Source: Bacteroidales bacterium
Lineage (GTDB): Bacteria; Bacteroidota; Bacteroidia; Bacteroidales; Muribaculaceae
Length of the DNA: 6,900 nucleotides
Assembly (NCBI GenBank): GCA_900770215.1
Contig: CAAGJW010000091.1
Location: 1-6,900 of the forward strand
Direction of reading: 5' to 3'
A program made the position numbers and the translations under genes. Every line of letters begins with the position of its first letter. Within the stretch, counting starts at the first letter, position 1. The notes under the pieces are model-generated. The model searched no databases, was not told where the DNA came from, and worked only from the letters and a program-made list of their open reading frames with translations. This document shows positions 6,709-6,900 of this stretch, one piece after another.

Positions 6709-6750
6709 AGTTTGGATATTCAAATGGTAAAGTTTGGATATTCAAATGGT
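6709..6750 (+). repeat. Perfect 20-bp direct repeat with 2-bp spacer (period 22)
   Basis: AGTTTGGATATTCAAATGGT occurs at 6709-6728 and again, without mismatch, at 6731-6750, separated by AA. Each unit contains the imperfect dyad TTTGGATATTCAAA. Two identical sites two helical turns apart, about 80-120 bp before the start of the right-edge gene, could be tandem protein-binding sites or a recent slippage duplication. Confidence 0.8.
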
Positions 6751-6805
6751 GGAAATGAGAGGTTGGATGGACATGGGGTAAAAGTATGTCTTTGCCTGAA
6801 AAAAG

Positions 6806-6826
6806 TTGACTCATAAACAGAGTCAA
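6806..6826 (+). promoter_or_regulatory. Stem-loop directly before the start codon of the right-edge gene
   Basis: The arms TTGACTC (6806-6812) and GAGTCAA (6820-6826) are a perfect 7-bp inverted repeat with a 7-base loop, ending two bases before the ATG at 6829. In RNA made from upstream it would occupy the ribosome-binding region. Some insertion sequences use such structures to stop read-through transcripts from expressing the transposase. It could also belong to an insertion sequence end. Confidence 0.5.
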
Positions 6827-6828
6827 AG

Positions 6829-6900
6829 ATGTATCAATTACACACAGAAAAGCAGAGGCTTTATTTCAACGAGGTCATCCGCCTTCACTATGAAGAAGGC
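6829..6900 (+). CDS. N-terminal fragment of a probable helix-turn-helix transposase or transposase OrfA
   Basis: The open frame begins with ATG at 6829, the first ATG after an in-frame TAA at 6814-6816, and runs 24 codons to the window edge. The protein is MYQLHTEKQRLYFNEVIRLH followed by YEEG. The charged, amphipathic helix with RLYFNEVIRLHYEEG resembles what I know of the opening of helix-turn-helix segments in Bacteroidales insertion-sequence transposases, where it is followed by a recognition helix. The hairpin just upstream fits the same reading. With so little sequence the exact IS family cannot be given, and a non-transposase DNA-binding protein remains possible. Confidence 0.5.
   Translation, partial: MYQLHTEKQRLYFNEVIRLHYEEG

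Larger units (their letters stand above)
5709..6828. other. Gene-free region between the peptidase gene and the right-edge gene
   Basis: No convincing coding sequence is visible on either strand across about 1.1 kb. The longest open frames (83-94 codons at 5960-6211 and 6331-6615) give biased, family-less proteins. The left third is AT-rich and regulatory in appearance (promoter, dyads, T-tracts). The middle contains a GC-rich hairpin at 6122-6155. From about 6200 to 6780 the plus strand is rich in G and poor in C and carries short decayed direct repeats. No tRNA or rRNA was recognised. Confidence 0.6.

Noticed and set aside
6270..6750. CRISPR array
   Set aside because: Repeats are short, degenerate and not separated by unique spacers of regular 30-40 bp; no cas gene is present.

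Overview
The window looks like a chromosomal segment from a member of the Bacteroidota, most likely the Bacteroidales (a Prevotella- or Muribaculaceae-like gut or oral bacterium). The reasons are BspA-type leucine-rich repeat proteins, secreted proteins ending in degenerate type IX secretion (T9SS)-like sorting domains, a legumain-like C13 peptidase, a TAnnTTTG-type -7 promoter element, and the absence of clear Shine-Dalgarno sequences before the genes. The assignment is by family knowledge only; no marker gene is present.

Layout. Positions 1-5708 carry three genes, all on the minus strand. In transcription order they are a secreted C13-family cysteine peptidase of 903 residues (5708-2997, GTG start), a complete BspA-like LRR surface protein of 492 residues (2896-1418), and a tandem paralogue of it (1362-1) that runs off the left edge after 454 codons. 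The two LRR genes are 55 bp apart and no TAnnTTTG element is visible in either intergenic gap. One transcript starting upstream of the peptidase gene is therefore the simplest reading, perhaps modulated by a 12-bp hairpin after the peptidase stop codon. All three products have signal peptides. The two whose C-termini are visible end in T9SS-like sorting domains, so the cluster reads as a set of exported cell-surface or secreted proteins: two candidate adhesive/binding LRR proteins plus a protease.

The two LRR paralogues differ widely over most of their length but are almost identical (4 mismatches in 218 bp) at the 3' end, a mosaic pattern that suggests gene conversion or a shared, homogenised sorting-domain cassette.

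Positions 5709-6828 (about 1.1 kb) hold no convincing gene. The part next to the peptidase gene has a candidate Bacteroides-type promoter with three perfect inverted repeats around it and two T8 tracts 10 bp apart. Further right there is a 13-bp GC-rich hairpin (6122-6155). It is followed by a strongly G-over-C skewed stretch containing decayed direct repeats spaced 21-22 bp, and a perfect 20-bp direct repeat, also with period 22.

At the right edge a plus-strand gene begins at 6829, with a perfect 7-bp stem-loop ending two bases before its ATG. Its first 24 residues look like the start of a helix-turn-helix transposase, so an insertion sequence may begin near 6780-6830.
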